A stretch of DNA of 64,000 nucleotides, taken from Rhizobium sp. N324 (GTDB lineage: Bacteria; Pseudomonadota; Alphaproteobacteria; Rhizobiales; Rhizobiaceae). Made by a program: the position numbers and the translations under genes. Below the pieces are notes generated by a model that saw nothing but the letters and a program-made list of their open reading frames with translations, did not search any database and was not told the origin of the DNA. Positions 1 through 8,822 of this stretch are shown here, in pieces. The stretch's first letter is position 1; every line of letters begins with the position of its first letter. Location: NCBI RefSeq assembly GCF_001664485.1, contig NZ_CP013630.1:2607001-2671000 (forward strand). Direction: 5' to 3'.

Positions 1-1
1 G

Positions 2-100
2 CCTGTCACCGCCGTCGTCGATCAGTTCTATGGCGACGTCCAGGCAATGGGCGGCAATCGCTGGGATACGTCCTCGCTGCTTGCGCGCCTCGAAAAATGA
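2..100 (+). CDS. C-terminal end of a 3-hydroxyisobutyrate dehydrogenase-like protein (5' truncated by window)
   Basis: The window opens inside a gene. The frame beginning at base 2 reads about 32 residues, including DQFYGDVQAMGGNRWDTSS, and stops at TGA 98-100. This resembles the last helix of the NAD-dependent beta-hydroxyacid dehydrogenase family (3-hydroxyisobutyrate dehydrogenase and relatives), in which the C-terminal helix helps form the substrate pocket. The catalytic and Rossmann regions lie outside the window, so the substrate cannot be assigned. The next gene starts on the overlapping ATGA, which suggests the two are translationally coupled. Confidence 0.6.
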   Translation, partial: PVTAVVDQFYGDVQAMGGNRWDTSSLLARLEK

Positions 101-720
101 TCGGCCCCTCCTCCGATGCAGCCGAACTGATCGCGCATCTCGAAACGCTGCGTTTGGAGGAGAACGTCGCCGGCATGGCGCGCTTCGGCATTGTCACCAC
201 ACGTGCCCTCGGCATTTCCAATCCCGATATCAGGGCGGTCGCCAGACTGGCGAAGAAGAATCACGCCAGAGCGATCGAACTCTGGCGAAGCCATATCCGT
301 GAAGCCCGTCTGCTCGCCCTTTATACCGCCGAGCGGAAACGGCTGACGGCGGAAGAAGCCCGGAATTGGGCCAATGATTTCAACTCCTGGGAGATCGTCG
401 ATTGCGCCGCCGATCTCTTCGTCGAAGCCCGGCTGGACGAACTCGTCGCAGAATTCGCCGACGACGAGCGCGAATTTGTCAGGCGCACTGCCTTCGCCAT
501 GATTGCAGGTGCCGCCGTCCATCGCAAGACAGAGCCCGACACCACCGTCCTTGCCTGGCTGCCGCTGATCGAGGCTCATGCCGACGACCCTCGAAACTTC
601 GTGCGCAAGGCGATCAATTGGGCGCTCCGTAGCATCGGCAAGCGCAATCTCGCCTGCCATGCACCGGCGCTCGCCCTTGCAAGGGCGCTCGCGGAAAGCT
701 CTGACAAAACTGCCTGCTGA
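97..720 (+). CDS. DNA alkylation repair-like (AlkD/HEAT-repeat) protein, prematurely terminated
   Basis: The 207-residue product is alpha-helical and resembles the DNA alkylation repair family (AlkD-like HEAT repeats), which binds DNA and excises N3/N7-alkylpurines. Matching segments are the W-R-S-H-x-R-E-A-R stretch near residue 70, NDFNSWEIVDCAADL near residue 95, and FVRKAINWALRSIGKRN near residue 170. The start ATG overlaps the stop of the previous gene. The frame ends at TGA 718-720, but the same frame continues after it for 19 sensible residues (IGKDAVKELVGEKLLTRLK) to TAA 778-780. Family members often have Arg-Trp at this point, so the TGA looks like a mutated Trp codon (TGG). The protein may still fold, because only the last helix is lost. 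Family assignment is fairly firm; activity is unknown. Confidence 0.7.
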   Translation: MIGPSSDAAELIAHLETLRLEENVAGMARFGIVTTRALGISNPDIRAVARLAKKNHARAIELWRSHIREARLLALYTAERKRLTAEEARNWANDFNSWEIVDCAADLFVEARLDELVAEFADDEREFVRRTAFAMIAGAAVHRKTEPDTTVLAWLPLIEAHADDPRNFVRKAINWALRSIGKRNLACHAPALALARALAESSDKTAC

Positions 721-828
721 ATCGGCAAGGATGCAGTCAAGGAATTGGTCGGCGAAAAGCTGCTGACACGGCTGAAATAAACGCACGCAGGCCTCAAGCC
801 GAAGCCCTTCTTCGTCAATGCTGCTTCA

Positions 829-1725
829 TCAATGCTGCCGGGATTTTTCGACCAGGAAATCGATCAGCACCCGCACTGCCGGCGGCATGCCCCTGGCCGT
901 CGTGAAGACGATATAGAACTGGCTTTCCTCCGACTGCCAGTCCGGCAAAACCCGCACCAGTCTGCCGGCCTGGAGATCGGCTTCGCAGGCGCTTTCGAGC
1001 AAAAGCCCGAAGCCGAGACCGGCACGGGCCGCGTCGAGGATGGCGGTCATACTGCGGCAGGTAAGCCGCGGCTGATGCCGAATTACCCGTTTGGCATCAT
1101 TCGGTCCGATCAATTCCCAGCTGTGGAACGACACCCATGACGTCATGGCCAGCGTCGGAAGCTCGGCGAGTTCGTCCACGCAATTCAGGCCGCCGGTGCG
1201 CTCGACCAGCGAAGGACTTGCGACGAGAATGCGCCGCGCCCGTTCGAGCTTGCGCATCGTCAAGCTCGTCTGCGTCTCCGGCTCGTTGGTTGCCCTCACC
1301 TCAAGATCAATCCGTTCGTTGATGAGGTCGGCGCGCCGGTCGGAGCCAATGATCTGCAGCTTGATCTTCGGATAGCGCTCCAGGAATTCAGGCAGGATTC
1401 CGCCGACCGAGATATCGACGAGGCCGAGCGGGCAGCCCATCCGCACCACGCCTTGCGGATCGGATTGAGCCTCGCTGACGATTGACTTGGCGCGGTCGGC
1501 CTCCTGCAAAATGGTCTGGCATCTTTCGTAGAAAGCCTGACCGATCTCCGTCACCCGGAAGTGACGAGTCGAGCGTTCTATCAGCCTCGCGCCAAGCCCG
1601 TCTTCGAGCCGGCTGACCCGCCTGCTCAGCTTCGAACGCGGTATCTTCAGATCGCGACTTGCGGATGCGAAGCCGCCGCTGGAGACGACAGCGGCGAAAT
1701 AATAGTAGTCGTTGAGATCGTCCAT
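829..1725 (-). CDS. LysR family transcriptional regulator
   Basis: This 298-residue protein has the LysR layout. An N-terminal winged helix-turn-helix (about residues 1-60, with FASASRDLKIPRSKLSRRVS as the recognition region) is followed by a two-lobed effector-binding domain (about 90-295). The wording D-Y-Y-Y-F-A-x-V-V and I-P-R-S-K-L-S-R-R resembles the LysR subgroup that often controls nearby oxidoreductase or quinone genes. No divergent target gene adjoins it: upstream lies a gap and then the porin gene on the same strand. Its own target is therefore unclear. The start is the first ATG, and the length is normal for the family. Confidence 0.85.
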   Translation of the reverse strand: MDDLNDYYYFAAVVSSGGFASASRDLKIPRSKLSRRVSRLEDGLGARLIERSTRHFRVTEIGQAFYERCQTILQEADRAKSIVSEAQSDPQGVVRMGCPLGLVDISVGGILPEFLERYPKIKLQIIGSDRRADLINERIDLEVRATNEPETQTSLTMRKLERARRILVASPSLVERTGGLNCVDELAELPTLAMTSWVSFHSWELIGPNDAKRVIRHQPRLTCRSMTAILDAARAGLGFGLLLESACEADLQAGRLVRVLPDWQSEESQFYIVFTTARGMPPAVRVLIDFLVEKSRQH

Positions 1726-2120
1726 CAGAACAAGCTATCCGCGAGAAGGAATGAAATAGCCCCCTGCAAAGGTTGTATCCCCTCTCCAAAAAAGCTGTAA
1801 TCACATTGTCGGCATTGGATTTTTTCGCGACCTGTTGCGGCAAAGCCGACCGACGCCGAATAAGGAACGATCCAACAGCTCCGTCTACGCGACGATTCTG
1901 TCGGTCGATCCAGCTCGCTTGAAATTGAGAAAGAAGTGCCTCGATAGACGTGGCAAGAAGCCGGCGTGCGCGACGAGCCGGTTCGACTCATCTGAAAGGC
2001 TTCTGAAAGGCTGTTCTGAGGATTGCGCGTCAAAAACGCTGCAAGGACGGTCCGGCAGGGAAGACCGGACCCGTCCCCGTAGCTGATCGGAGGTCACTCG
2101 GATCAGAAACTGATTTGAAG
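1726..2120. other. Intergenic gap between LysR gene and porin
   Basis: About 400 bases upstream of the LysR gene and downstream of the porin terminator. I see no convincing gene: the open frames here have no ribosome site or recognisable protein. The LysR promoter should lie near its left end. Confidence 0.5.
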
Positions 2121-2146
2121 TGCCCCCGGCCCGAAGACCGGGAGCA
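2121..2146 (-). terminator. Hairpin downstream of porin gene
   Basis: On the minus strand, a 9-bp stem (TGCTCCCGG with CCGGGGGCA, one G-T pair) encloses an 8-base loop 14 bases after the porin stop codon. The bases that follow are only moderately T-rich. It is probably the porin transcript end. A second small palindrome, ATCCACT-A-AGTGGAT (2146-2160), touches the stop codon. Confidence 0.5.
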
Positions 2147-2159
2147 TCCACTAAGTGGA

Positions 2160-3182
2160 TTAGAACGAACGCTGCAGGCGGAAGTAGCCCGTCGTGGAGT
2201 CGTCGCCATCATCCGGATCGAGGTACTGAACCGAAGCCTTGGCATAGAAGTTGTCGACGATCTGGTAATCAACCGTCAGACCAACCTTCCAAGCATCGCC
2301 GAGACCGTCGTAGTCATCCGGAACAGCCTTACCACCGCCGAAGTAGTTGCCGTAGTACTGAACGGCCGGGGTGATCTTCAGCTTGTCGGTTGCCTTGATA
2401 GCGTATTCGGCAGCAACAGCCCACTCAGCCGAAGAGTAGTAGGAGTTCGGGCCGGAGGAGTATACGCCAGCGAGGCCGAGCGTGCCGGGGCCGATGTCAA
2501 CCGTACCCATTGCGCGGATTGCGCCATCTTCGTTGTCGAAGTCCCAGCCGCCAGTAACCTGGTAGCTGAACGCGCCAGCCGTGCCGCCGACGCCGAAGGC
2601 AACGCCAACGTTGTTGGCTTCTTCGCCAGCCTTGTAAACGCCGTCTTCCAGTTCGTCGACGCTGAGGCCGGCGTAGAAGGTGCCGCTTTCATACTGGTAA
2701 CGCATGGAGTTGTGCAGCGTTACGACAGAACCGATGTCGTCGGTTTCGCCGGAGAGGCCGTCGTCCCACCAGCTGTAGAAGAGACCAGCGCGGAAGCCCG
2801 CGATGTCGAGGTAAGCGGAGTCGAGGATGGCGTCCTGATCGGTGGCGTTGTCAGCATTGAACTGCATGACGATGACGCCGGTCAGCGGACCATACTCGGT
2901 GTCGCTCTTGGCCGTGAACTGAACCTGACCGCGGGTAACGGCATCCCAGTCCGAATCGCCGCCGACATCTTCGCCGACGTTAACCTGGAAACGGATGTAG
3001 CCTTCGATCTTGAGGCAGGTTTCGGTGCCCGGGATGTAGAAGTAGCCGGTGCCGTAAGCGTCGCAGACGCGAACATATTCAACCGGTTCCGGCTCAGCAG
3101 CAACGATAGCGTCAGCTGCAAGAACCGGCGTCGATGCAGCAAATGCTGCTGCTGATGCAAGCAAAACCATTCTGATGTTCAT
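2160..3182 (-). CDS. Outer-membrane porin, RopA/Porin_2 type
   Basis: The 340-residue product has a Sec signal peptide (cleavage near Ala22 in TPVLA-ADA). The N-terminal block VEYVRVCDAYGTGYFYIPG, with a Cys pair around CDAYG...TETCLK, is hallmark sequence of rhizobial RopA and Brucella Omp2b porins. The rest alternates short amphipathic strands rich in Asp, Gly and Tyr, and the chain ends in Phe as beta-barrel proteins do (LQRSF). It should form a trimeric outer-membrane channel for small solutes. A purine-rich ribosome site (AAAGGAA) lies about 11 bases before the ATG. Rhizobia carry several ropA paralogues, so no number is given. A hairpin follows the gene and a long upstream gap precedes it, which fits a single-gene transcript. 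Confidence 0.93.
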   Translation of the reverse strand: MNIRMVLLASAAAFAASTPVLAADAIVAAEPEPVEYVRVCDAYGTGYFYIPGTETCLKIEGYIRFQVNVGEDVGGDSDWDAVTRGQVQFTAKSDTEYGPLTGVIVMQFNADNATDQDAILDSAYLDIAGFRAGLFYSWWDDGLSGETDDIGSVVTLHNSMRYQYESGTFYAGLSVDELEDGVYKAGEEANNVGVAFGVGGTAGAFSYQVTGGWDFDNEDGAIRAMGTVDIGPGTLGLAGVYSSGPNSYYSSAEWAVAAEYAIKATDKLKITPAVQYYGNYFGGGKAVPDDYDGLGDAWKVGLTVDYQIVDNFYAKASVQYLDPDDGDDSTTGYFRLQRSF

Positions 3183-3843
3183 TTACCAATCCATTCCTTT
3201 GTCGATCGGGGCTGGCTTCCAATCGGGTAGTCGATTTGAAGCCGGCCCAGTTTGAACAGCCATCTCGGCGTGCGGATCGATCGAACCGCCAAACCGTCAT
3301 CCCATATGAGGTCCTCTCAAGCAATTCTCGACACACGCAAGATGGGTCCCCTGAAGCAAGTTTCCCCGGCAACGTGATTTTTATACAACAATTTCAATTA
3401 TGTAGACGACAGAAACGCCAAGCGGCCCCGCGACGGAAATCCTCCATCGCAAGCCGCAAACGCTACGCCCCATTTGTCAAATTCTCCACCGTTCGACCCC
3501 CGTCGAACATATTGGTGAAGTGCATAAACTCTACCGCCGGCTAATCAACACATACAAGGCAGCGGTTTAGAACATCGTGTCCTGAATTCGATACCAATGA
3601 GACGAAATGATGACATAACGCGCATTGGTTCCATTCAACATAGCGTCGTATTTCTTACCAGGCTATGTATTTTTCCGAACCCTGGCGGGATTCGAGCGTT
3701 TTTTCGCTATTTCTGGGGCTTTTCTGCAGTCTTAATTGCATTTCACCCCTCCGCAGTTACCGGATCGGCACACTCAGATGTGGCCGGATCGACTCAGTCA
3801 GCACAATCCTCAGGCCTTCCGGCCGTGTGGCCGAACGCCGATT
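3183..3843. promoter_or_regulatory. Long leader/promoter region of the porin gene
   Basis: About 660 bases lie between the porin start and the end of the Lrp gene, both on the minus strand. I find no supported gene: candidate frames lack ribosome sites and similarity. The stretch 3375-3410 is AT-rich compared with its surroundings (TTTTTATACAACAATTTCAA) and would suit a promoter or operator of the porin. The size suggests an extended untranslated leader or a small RNA, but nothing specific can be shown. Confidence 0.35.
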
Positions 3844-4332
3844 TCAATCCTCATTGGATTTGGCATTGTCGAGAATCATATAATCGAGCGGCAGTTGCGT
3901 CGAATACTTGATCTGCTCCATCGCAAAGGCGGAGGAGACGTCGCGAATCTCGATTTTGGCGATCATCCGCTTATAAAAGGCGTCATAGGCGGCGATATCG
4001 GGCACCACGACTCGCAGGAGATAGTCGACATCGCCGCTCATCCGGTAGAATTCCACCACTTCGGGGAATTCGGCGACCACCTCGGAAAAGCGCCGCAGCC
4101 ATTCGATCGAATGGGTGGCCGTGCGAATCGACACGAAGACCGTGACCTTGGTGTTGACCTTTTCCGGATCAAGGATAGCGACTCGGCGCTTGATGACGCC
4201 GTCTTCTTCCATTTTCTGGATGCGCCGCCAGCATGGCGTCGTCGACAGCCCGACTTTTTTGGCGAGATCGGCCACGGCAAGGGTCGAATCCTCTTGCAGA
4301 AGACGCAGTATTTTTCGGTCGAGGCGATCCAT
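3844..4332 (-). CDS. Lrp/AsnC family transcriptional regulator
   Basis: This 162-residue protein begins MDRLDRKILRLLQEDSTLAV. It has the AsnC-type helix-turn-helix (residues about 1-60, with LAKKVGLSTTPCWRRIQKME as the recognition region) followed by the RAM/AsnC ligand-binding domain (about 65-150). Such proteins form octamers or dimers that respond to an amino acid. The pattern G-D-V-D-Y-L-L-R-V at about 107-115 is the typical RAM-domain core. The neighbours (porin downstream, DNA-repair-like gene upstream) give no hint of an effector. The rest of the annotation is family inference. Confidence 0.9.
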   Translation of the reverse strand: MDRLDRKILRLLQEDSTLAVADLAKKVGLSTTPCWRRIQKMEEDGVIKRRVAILDPEKVNTKVTVFVSIRTATHSIEWLRRFSEVVAEFPEVVEFYRMSGDVDYLLRVVVPDIAAYDAFYKRMIAKIEIRDVSSAFAMEQIKYSTQLPLDYMILDNAKSNED

Positions 4333-4401
4333 GCGAGCAACAGTCCTTTCGAATTATTTTCTTTGTATAACGCGATTCCGCGCGACGAAAAGAATTTTGT
4401 T

Positions 4402-5034
4402 TCAGGAAAGCAGCATTTTTGTCCGATCCCGCAAGACCGGGAGCAATTCTTCCTCAAACCACGGATTGCGCTTCAGCCAGCCGCTGTTGCGCCAGCTCGG
4501 ATGCGGCAGCGGCAGCACCGCCGGCGACCGATTGGACAGAAGGCTGTCCCGCCACGCCCGCACCGTCTCGGTCATACCGTCCCGCCTGTCCGCCCCCATA
4601 TGCCAAGCCTGCGCATATTGGCCGATGACCAGCACCAGTTCGATCTGCGGCATGGCCGCAATCACCCTTTGCCGCCAAAACGGTGCGCATTCGCGGCGCG
4701 GCGGCAGATCCGAGCCCTTGGCGTCATAGCCGGGAAAGCAGAAGCCCATCGGCACGATGGCGAATCGATCGCGGTCGTAGAAGCTTGCCCTGTCAACGCC
4801 GAGCCATGACCGCAGCCGGTCGCCCGAAGCATCGTCGAACGGCAGGCCGCTCTCATGCACCCGAAGCCCGGGCGCCTGCCCGGCGATCAGAATGCGCGCG
4901 CTCGATGAAATTACGGCCACCGGCCGCGGCTCATGCGGCAGCCGATATGCGAGGCCTTTCGCCGGTGCGTCACGACAGATGCGGCAGGAGGCGATCTCCA
5001 GCCGCAGCATCTCCAGCTTGGCTTCGTCGGTCAT
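4402..5034 (-). CDS. Uracil-DNA glycosylase family protein (family 4/5-like)
   Basis: The 210-residue protein contains the glycosylase motif 1 variant GQAPGLRVHESGLPFDD (about residues 49-65), and near the C terminus a motif 2-like PLPHPSWRN. Four cysteines fit the iron-sulfur pattern of UDG families 4 and 5: C-x2-C near residue 18 and C-x16-C near residue 98. The likely role is removal of uracil or other deaminated bases from DNA, although some members of this group are unassigned. I chose ATG 5034 because it lies 4 bases after the stop of the thermonuclease-like gene; a longer in-frame reading upstream is only the antisense of that gene. The two genes probably share a transcript. Confidence 0.8.
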   Translation of the reverse strand: MTDEAKLEMLRLEIASCRICRDAPAKGLAYRLPHEPRPVAVISSSARILIAGQAPGLRVHESGLPFDDASGDRLRSWLGVDRASFYDRDRFAIVPMGFCFPGYDAKGSDLPPRRECAPFWRQRVIAAMPQIELVLVIGQYAQAWHMGADRRDGMTETVRAWRDSLLSNRSPAVLPLPHPSWRNSGWLKRNPWFEEELLPVLRDRTKMLLS

Positions 5035-5038
5035 GGCT

Positions 5039-5596
5039 TCACTCCCACCCGACGATCCACCTGATGAAATCAAGCGGGCCATTGAAATCGGAACTCTGGC
5101 GGGCATGGTCGCGCACATCGCGCGGCCGCTCGAAAGTCCCGGCCCAGAGCCCCGCCTTCGCGGCCCTCGCCTCGGCCTCCTCCCTACCATAGCCGCCATA
5201 GGAGATTGCCATGCCGCGACGCACCATGGCGGCGTTGATGTCGCCGCCTGCCCCGCTGTGACAGATGACGAGCAGCCTGTCGTAGCGGTCGCGCCGGCTG
5301 CCTTGGCAACGCGTTCCCGATGCCAGAACCATGCTCTGCAGCGCTGCGCGCGCCGCGCGTCCGCAGGCCCAGGCATTTCCCGCGCGCTCGCAGCTCTGAT
5401 TGAGCTCCGGCGCGTCGATGCCTTCGAGGCGCAAACGTTCGCCTCCTAAAGTCAGACTGTCGCCATCGGCAGCATGGAAAGCGCCCGCATGCTCGATTTT
5501 TGTTGCATCGTTGAGCTTGGCGGCGATCAGCGCCAGGAGTGCCAGCAGGGCAAAAGCGGTCACGCCGTCGCGAATCAGGCGCAGGCTCAGTGTCAC
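5039..5596 (-). CDS. Membrane-anchored or secreted thermonuclease (SNase-like) protein
   Basis: The 185-residue protein starts with a hydrophobic segment (about residues 11-28), which could be a signal anchor. A staphylococcal-nuclease-like fold follows. Its core DGDSLTLGGERLRLEGIDAP carries the Asp and Arg positions of the calcium and phosphate site, and RDRYDRLLV supplies the second conserved Arg. Cysteines at the QSC and AWAC positions could form a disulfide, which suits a periplasmic location. It would cut nucleic acids outside the cytoplasm. It lies 4 bases upstream of the UDG-family gene, so co-transcription is likely, though a joint function is not evident. Confidence 0.82.
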   Translation of the reverse strand: MTLSLRLIRDGVTAFALLALLALIAAKLNDATKIEHAGAFHAADGDSLTLGGERLRLEGIDAPELNQSCERAGNAWACGRAARAALQSMVLASGTRCQGSRRDRYDRLLVICHSGAGGDINAAMVRRGMAISYGGYGREEAEARAAKAGLWAGTFERPRDVRDHARQSSDFNGPLDFIRWIVGWE

Positions 5597-5696
5597 GCTT
5601 TCGCCTCCTTAAAAAACAAATCCTTGGCAAAGATGGCAAACATCTTCTTAAGAATTGCCGGTTAAGCTCTTATCCACCCTGGGATGAAGTTTCAAC

Positions 5697-7238
5697 GTGC
5701 ACATGAGTACCGGCGTAAGCACATCGACCGACAAGATAATCGTCGACAGGTCGCGCAGCCACCGCAACAAGGCCGTTTCCAAGGCCGTGCGGCAAACGCG
5801 CGAACGTCTTCAGTCCGGCCATGCGTCCAATTCCTCCTTCGATCGTGACGCGCTCAAGATGTATGTGGCGTCGATGCTGCAGAGCGCGACGATCATGCCG
5901 CTCTTCGTCGTCATCATCACCGCCCTTGGTGTTTATTTCACGCAGGATGCGCAGTTGCTTTTGTGGGCGCTGCTGACGCTGACCTGTCACACCGGCAATA
6001 TCCTGCTGGCGCGGCGCGCGCGCCGTCAGGAAATCACCTCCGAGAGTGCTCGCAAATGGCGCCGCCTGCTGCTGTTCGGCCAGTTCCTGCTCGGCTGCTG
6101 CTGGGCGGTCTTCGCGCTGCAGGGCTGCGATACCTGCGAGCCGTCGAGCTTTATCCTTTATAAAGGCGCGACGCTGCTGATCGCGCTCTCCGTTACGGCG
6201 ATGTCGAATTTCATGCTGACGCCTGCCGTGCTCGCTGCCTTCGCGCCGGCGGTTCTGGCGCTCGCCGCCAAGAGCGGCCTGTCCCGCGACCTTCTCGAAA
6301 TCAGCCTGACGGGGCTCTTCACCAGCACCCTCGTCTTCTTCAACTATATCAGCGACCGGCTGTTCAAGTCGAACCTCAAGATCCTCTCCTACCAATCGGA
6401 GAAGGACGATCTGATCGCCGAGCTTGAAGTGGCGAAATCGATGTCGGACGAGGCGCGCCGCCGCGCCGAGGAGGCAAACCTCGCCAAGTCCCGCTTCCTC
6501 GCCTCGATGTCGCACGAACTCAGGACCCCGCTCAACGCCATCCTCGGCTTCTCCGAGGTGATGTCGGCCGAAGTCATGGGACCGCTCGCCAATCCGACCT
6601 ACAAGGAATATGCCGGCGACATCCACCGCTCCGGCCAGCATCTGCTCGATCTCATCAATGAGATTCTCGACCTCTCCCGCATCGAGGCCGGCAAATACGA
6701 GCTGAGCGAGGAGGCGATCTCGCTTCTCGATATCACCGAGGATTGCATCGGCATGGTCCAGCTGCGCGCCCGCGCCAAGAACATCGCCATTTCGGATCAA
6801 TTCGAGCGGCAGCTGCCGGCCATCTGGGCGGACGAGAAGTCGATGCGCCAGGTGGTGCTCAATCTTCTCTCCAATGCCGTCAAGTTCACGCCGCAGGGCG
6901 GCGAAATCAACGTCAAGGTCGGCTGGACGGCCGGCGGCGGTCAGTACATCTCAATCAAGGACAACGGCCCCGGCATTCCGGAAGAAGAGATTCCCGTCGT
7001 CCTGTCGGCCTTCGGACAGGGCTCGATCGCCATCAAGAGCGCCGAACAGGGCACCGGCCTCGGCCTGCCGATCGTCCAGGCGATCCTTGCCAAGCATGAC
7101 GGACAGTTCGTGCTGAAATCGAAGCTGCGCGAGGGCACCGAGGTCATCGCCATCCTGCCCGCCAAGCGCGTGCTCCAAAGCCTGCCGGCCGTGGAAGAGG
7201 CCCAGGCCGTCGCCCGCAAGCGCAAGAGTTTTGCCTGA
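5697..7238 (+). CDS. Membrane sensor histidine kinase, PdhS/PleC-like
   Basis: The 513-residue protein has a cytoplasmic N-terminal tail (1-50), about six membrane helices (roughly 55-215), a short coiled linker (about 230-260), a HisKA dimerisation domain with the phosphorylated His273 in SMSHELRTPLNAILGFSEVM, and an HATPase domain (N box NLLSNAVKF, G1 DNGPGI, G2 GTGLGLP). The HisKA wording matches the alphaproteobacterial family that includes PleC, DivJ and PdhS, which act on DivK in cell-cycle control; this specific link is inference. No response regulator gene adjoins it. The start may be GTG 5697 or ATG 5703; both lie behind a GATGAAG site. A convergent hairpin follows the gene. Confidence 0.85.
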   Translation: MHMSTGVSTSTDKIIVDRSRSHRNKAVSKAVRQTRERLQSGHASNSSFDRDALKMYVASMLQSATIMPLFVVIITALGVYFTQDAQLLLWALLTLTCHTGNILLARRARRQEITSESARKWRRLLLFGQFLLGCCWAVFALQGCDTCEPSSFILYKGATLLIALSVTAMSNFMLTPAVLAAFAPAVLALAAKSGLSRDLLEISLTGLFTSTLVFFNYISDRLFKSNLKILSYQSEKDDLIAELEVAKSMSDEARRRAEEANLAKSRFLASMSHELRTPLNAILGFSEVMSAEVMGPLANPTYKEYAGDIHRSGQHLLDLINEILDLSRIEAGKYELSEEAISLLDITEDCIGMVQLRARAKNIAISDQFERQLPAIWADEKSMRQVVLNLLSNAVKFTPQGGEINVKVGWTAGGGQYISIKDNGPGIPEEEIPVVLSAFGQGSIAIKSAEQGTGLGLPIVQAILAKHDGQFVLKSKLREGTEVIAILPAKRVLQSLPAVEEAQAVARKRKSFA

Positions 7239-7256
7239 TTCAGCCAAAGGATGATG

Positions 7257-7280
7257 CCGAAAAGTGTGAGCGGTTTTCGG
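7257..7280. terminator. Hairpin between convergent histidine kinase and dgkA genes
   Basis: CCGAAAA and TTTTCGG form a 7-bp stem around a 10-base loop. The arms place As and Ts so that it can act in both directions. The wording GATGCCGAAAAGTGTGAGCG recurs in intergenic regions of Rhizobiaceae, so this is also a repeat-family member. Confidence 0.55.
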
Positions 7281-7286
7281 ACGATA

Positions 7287-7676
7287 TCATGCGGATCCAA
7301 AGAAGATATGTTTGCCGAGGACGAAGCCGAGATAGAGGCAGCAGGCGGCGATCATACAGCTCACCGCGAAGGAGCCGAGATCCTTGGCATGTTTACCGAC
7401 GATCGAAATCTCCGGCGAAATCCGGTCGATCACCTCTTCGACGGCGGTATTCATCGCCTCCATCGAAAACAGCCCGAGAAACAGCAGCAACGCAACGACG
7501 ATCTCGCCCGCGCTCGCCCCCACCAGCGCTAAGGCCGCGATCGAAACGACTGAGAATCCGAGTTCCTGGCGGAAGGCCGCCTCTCTCAGAACGCGCAGGA
7601 AGCCTGCCCAGGAATAGCTGGCCGCGGCGATGAAGTGTCGAAATCCGGTCTCTTTCGTCACCGCAGGCTTCGTCAA
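7287..7676 (-). CDS. dgkA: Diacylglycerol kinase (DgkA type)
   Basis: This small inner-membrane enzyme phosphorylates diacylglycerol with ATP and recycles lipid left over from periplasmic glucan or lipid modification. It shows the family signatures EAAFRQELG (first helix) and MEAMNTAVEEVIDRIS (catalytic Glu and metal-binding Glu), with three membrane helices. I favour the TTG start at 7676: a strong GAGGAGAGAGG site lies just before it, and it gives the usual length of about 129 residues. An ATG at 7754 would add a 26-residue tail without a site of this quality. It follows cobT on the same strand with a small gap. Confidence 0.88.
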   Translation of the reverse strand: MTKPAVTKETGFRHFIAAASYSWAGFLRVLREAAFRQELGFSVVSIAALALVGASAGEIVVALLLFLGLFSMEAMNTAVEEVIDRISPEISIVGKHAKDLGSFAVSCMIAACCLYLGFVLGKHIFFGSA

Positions 7677-7805
7677 GGCGCCTCTCTCCTCTTGCAGATC
7701 GGGAAAGGCTTTGCCGCCCCGCTTGATGACCGAATACGCAGATACCGAATCCATCTGGGTAGCGCAAGCGAAGCCGCGTGCCGATCGGCGGCGCCGACCG
7801 CGGCG

Positions 7806-8822
7806 TCAGTCTTTGTTGGTTACACCGGCCTGGGCGAAGGTCGCCATGCCGGAATGGCAGGCGGCGGCGGCCTTGACGATGCCGGCGGCGAGTGCTGCCC
7901 CTGTGCCTTCGCCGAGCCGCATGCCGAGCGCCAGAAGCGGCGTCTTGCCGAGCATCTCGATCGCGCGCAGATGTCCGGGCTCGGCGGAAACGTGGCCGAT
8001 CAGGCAATGGTCGAGCGCGGAGGGATTGGCGGCTTTGAGGATCGCCGCAGCAGCAGTCGCGACATAACCGTCGATCAGCACCGGAATGCGCTCCATGCGC
8101 GCGGCAAGGATGGCGCCGGCCATTGCCGCGATCTCACGGCCGCCGAGGCGTCGCATGATCTCCAGCGGATCGTCGAGATGATCACCGTGGAGCTCGACGG
8201 CCTTTTCCACCGCCGCAACCTTGCGCTCCAGCATCTCGCCTTCCGAGCCGGTGCCGGGTCCGACCCAGTCTCGCGCCGAACCGCCGTAGAGCGCATAATT
8301 GATCGCCGCGGCAATCGTCGTATTGCCGATGCCCATTTCGCCGATGCAGAGCAGGTCGGTGCCGCCGGCAATCGCCTCCATGCCGAAGGCCATGGTCGCG
8401 GCGCAATCGCGCTCGGAAAGCGCTGCTTCCTCGGTGATGTCACCGGTGGGATAATCCAGCGCCAGATCGAACACCTTCAGCCCGAGATCGTAAGCGACGC
8501 AGATCTGGTTGATCGCAGCCCCACCGGCTGCGAAATTCTCCACCATCTGCTGCGTTACAGCCGGCGGAAAAGGCGTGATTCCCTGCCTGGTGACGCCATG
8601 ATTGCCGGCGAAGATCGCCACCAGCGGCCGGTTGACGGCAGGGGTGCGGCCTGTCCAGGCGGCAAGCCAGAATGCGATTTCCTCGAGCCGCCCGAGCGCG
8701 CCCGGCGGCTTGGTCAGCTGCGCGTCGCGTTCGCGCGCGGCCACCAGCGCACGGGCATCCGGCCCCGGCAGATCGCGGAGCAGGGTACGGAAATCGTCGA
8801 ACGGCAGGCCTGAAACGCTCAT
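7806..8822 (-). CDS. cobT: Nicotinate-nucleotide-dimethylbenzimidazole phosphoribosyltransferase
   Basis: CobT makes alpha-ribazole 5'-phosphate from dimethylbenzimidazole and nicotinate mononucleotide for the lower ligand of cobalamin. The 338-residue length equals the usual rhizobial protein. Visible signatures are FAGNHGVTRQGITPFPPAVT (substrate pocket, about residue 80), IGEMGIGNTTIAAAI (about 170) and HVSAEPGHLRAIEMLG near the C terminus, with the catalytic Glu in MRLGEGTGAALA. The ATG at 8822 begins MSVSGLPFDDFR; longer in-frame readings lack similarity. It is divergent from cobS, 201 bases away. No cobalamin riboswitch was seen in that gap. Confidence 0.95.
   Translation of the reverse strand: MSVSGLPFDDFRTLLRDLPGPDARALVAARERDAQLTKPPGALGRLEEIAFWLAAWTGRTPAVNRPLVAIFAGNHGVTRQGITPFPPAVTQQMVENFAAGGAAINQICVAYDLGLKVFDLALDYPTGDITEEAALSERDCAATMAFGMEAIAGGTDLLCIGEMGIGNTTIAAAINYALYGGSARDWVGPGTGSEGEMLERKVAAVEKAVELHGDHLDDPLEIMRRLGGREIAAMAGAILAARMERIPVLIDGYVATAAAAILKAANPSALDHCLIGHVSAEPGHLRAIEMLGKTPLLALGMRLGEGTGAALAAGIVKAAAACHSGMATFAQAGVTNKD

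Noticed and set aside
2115..3155. 346-codon open frame opposite the porin
   Set aside because: The porin frame has a signal peptide and family motifs; the opposite frame has none.
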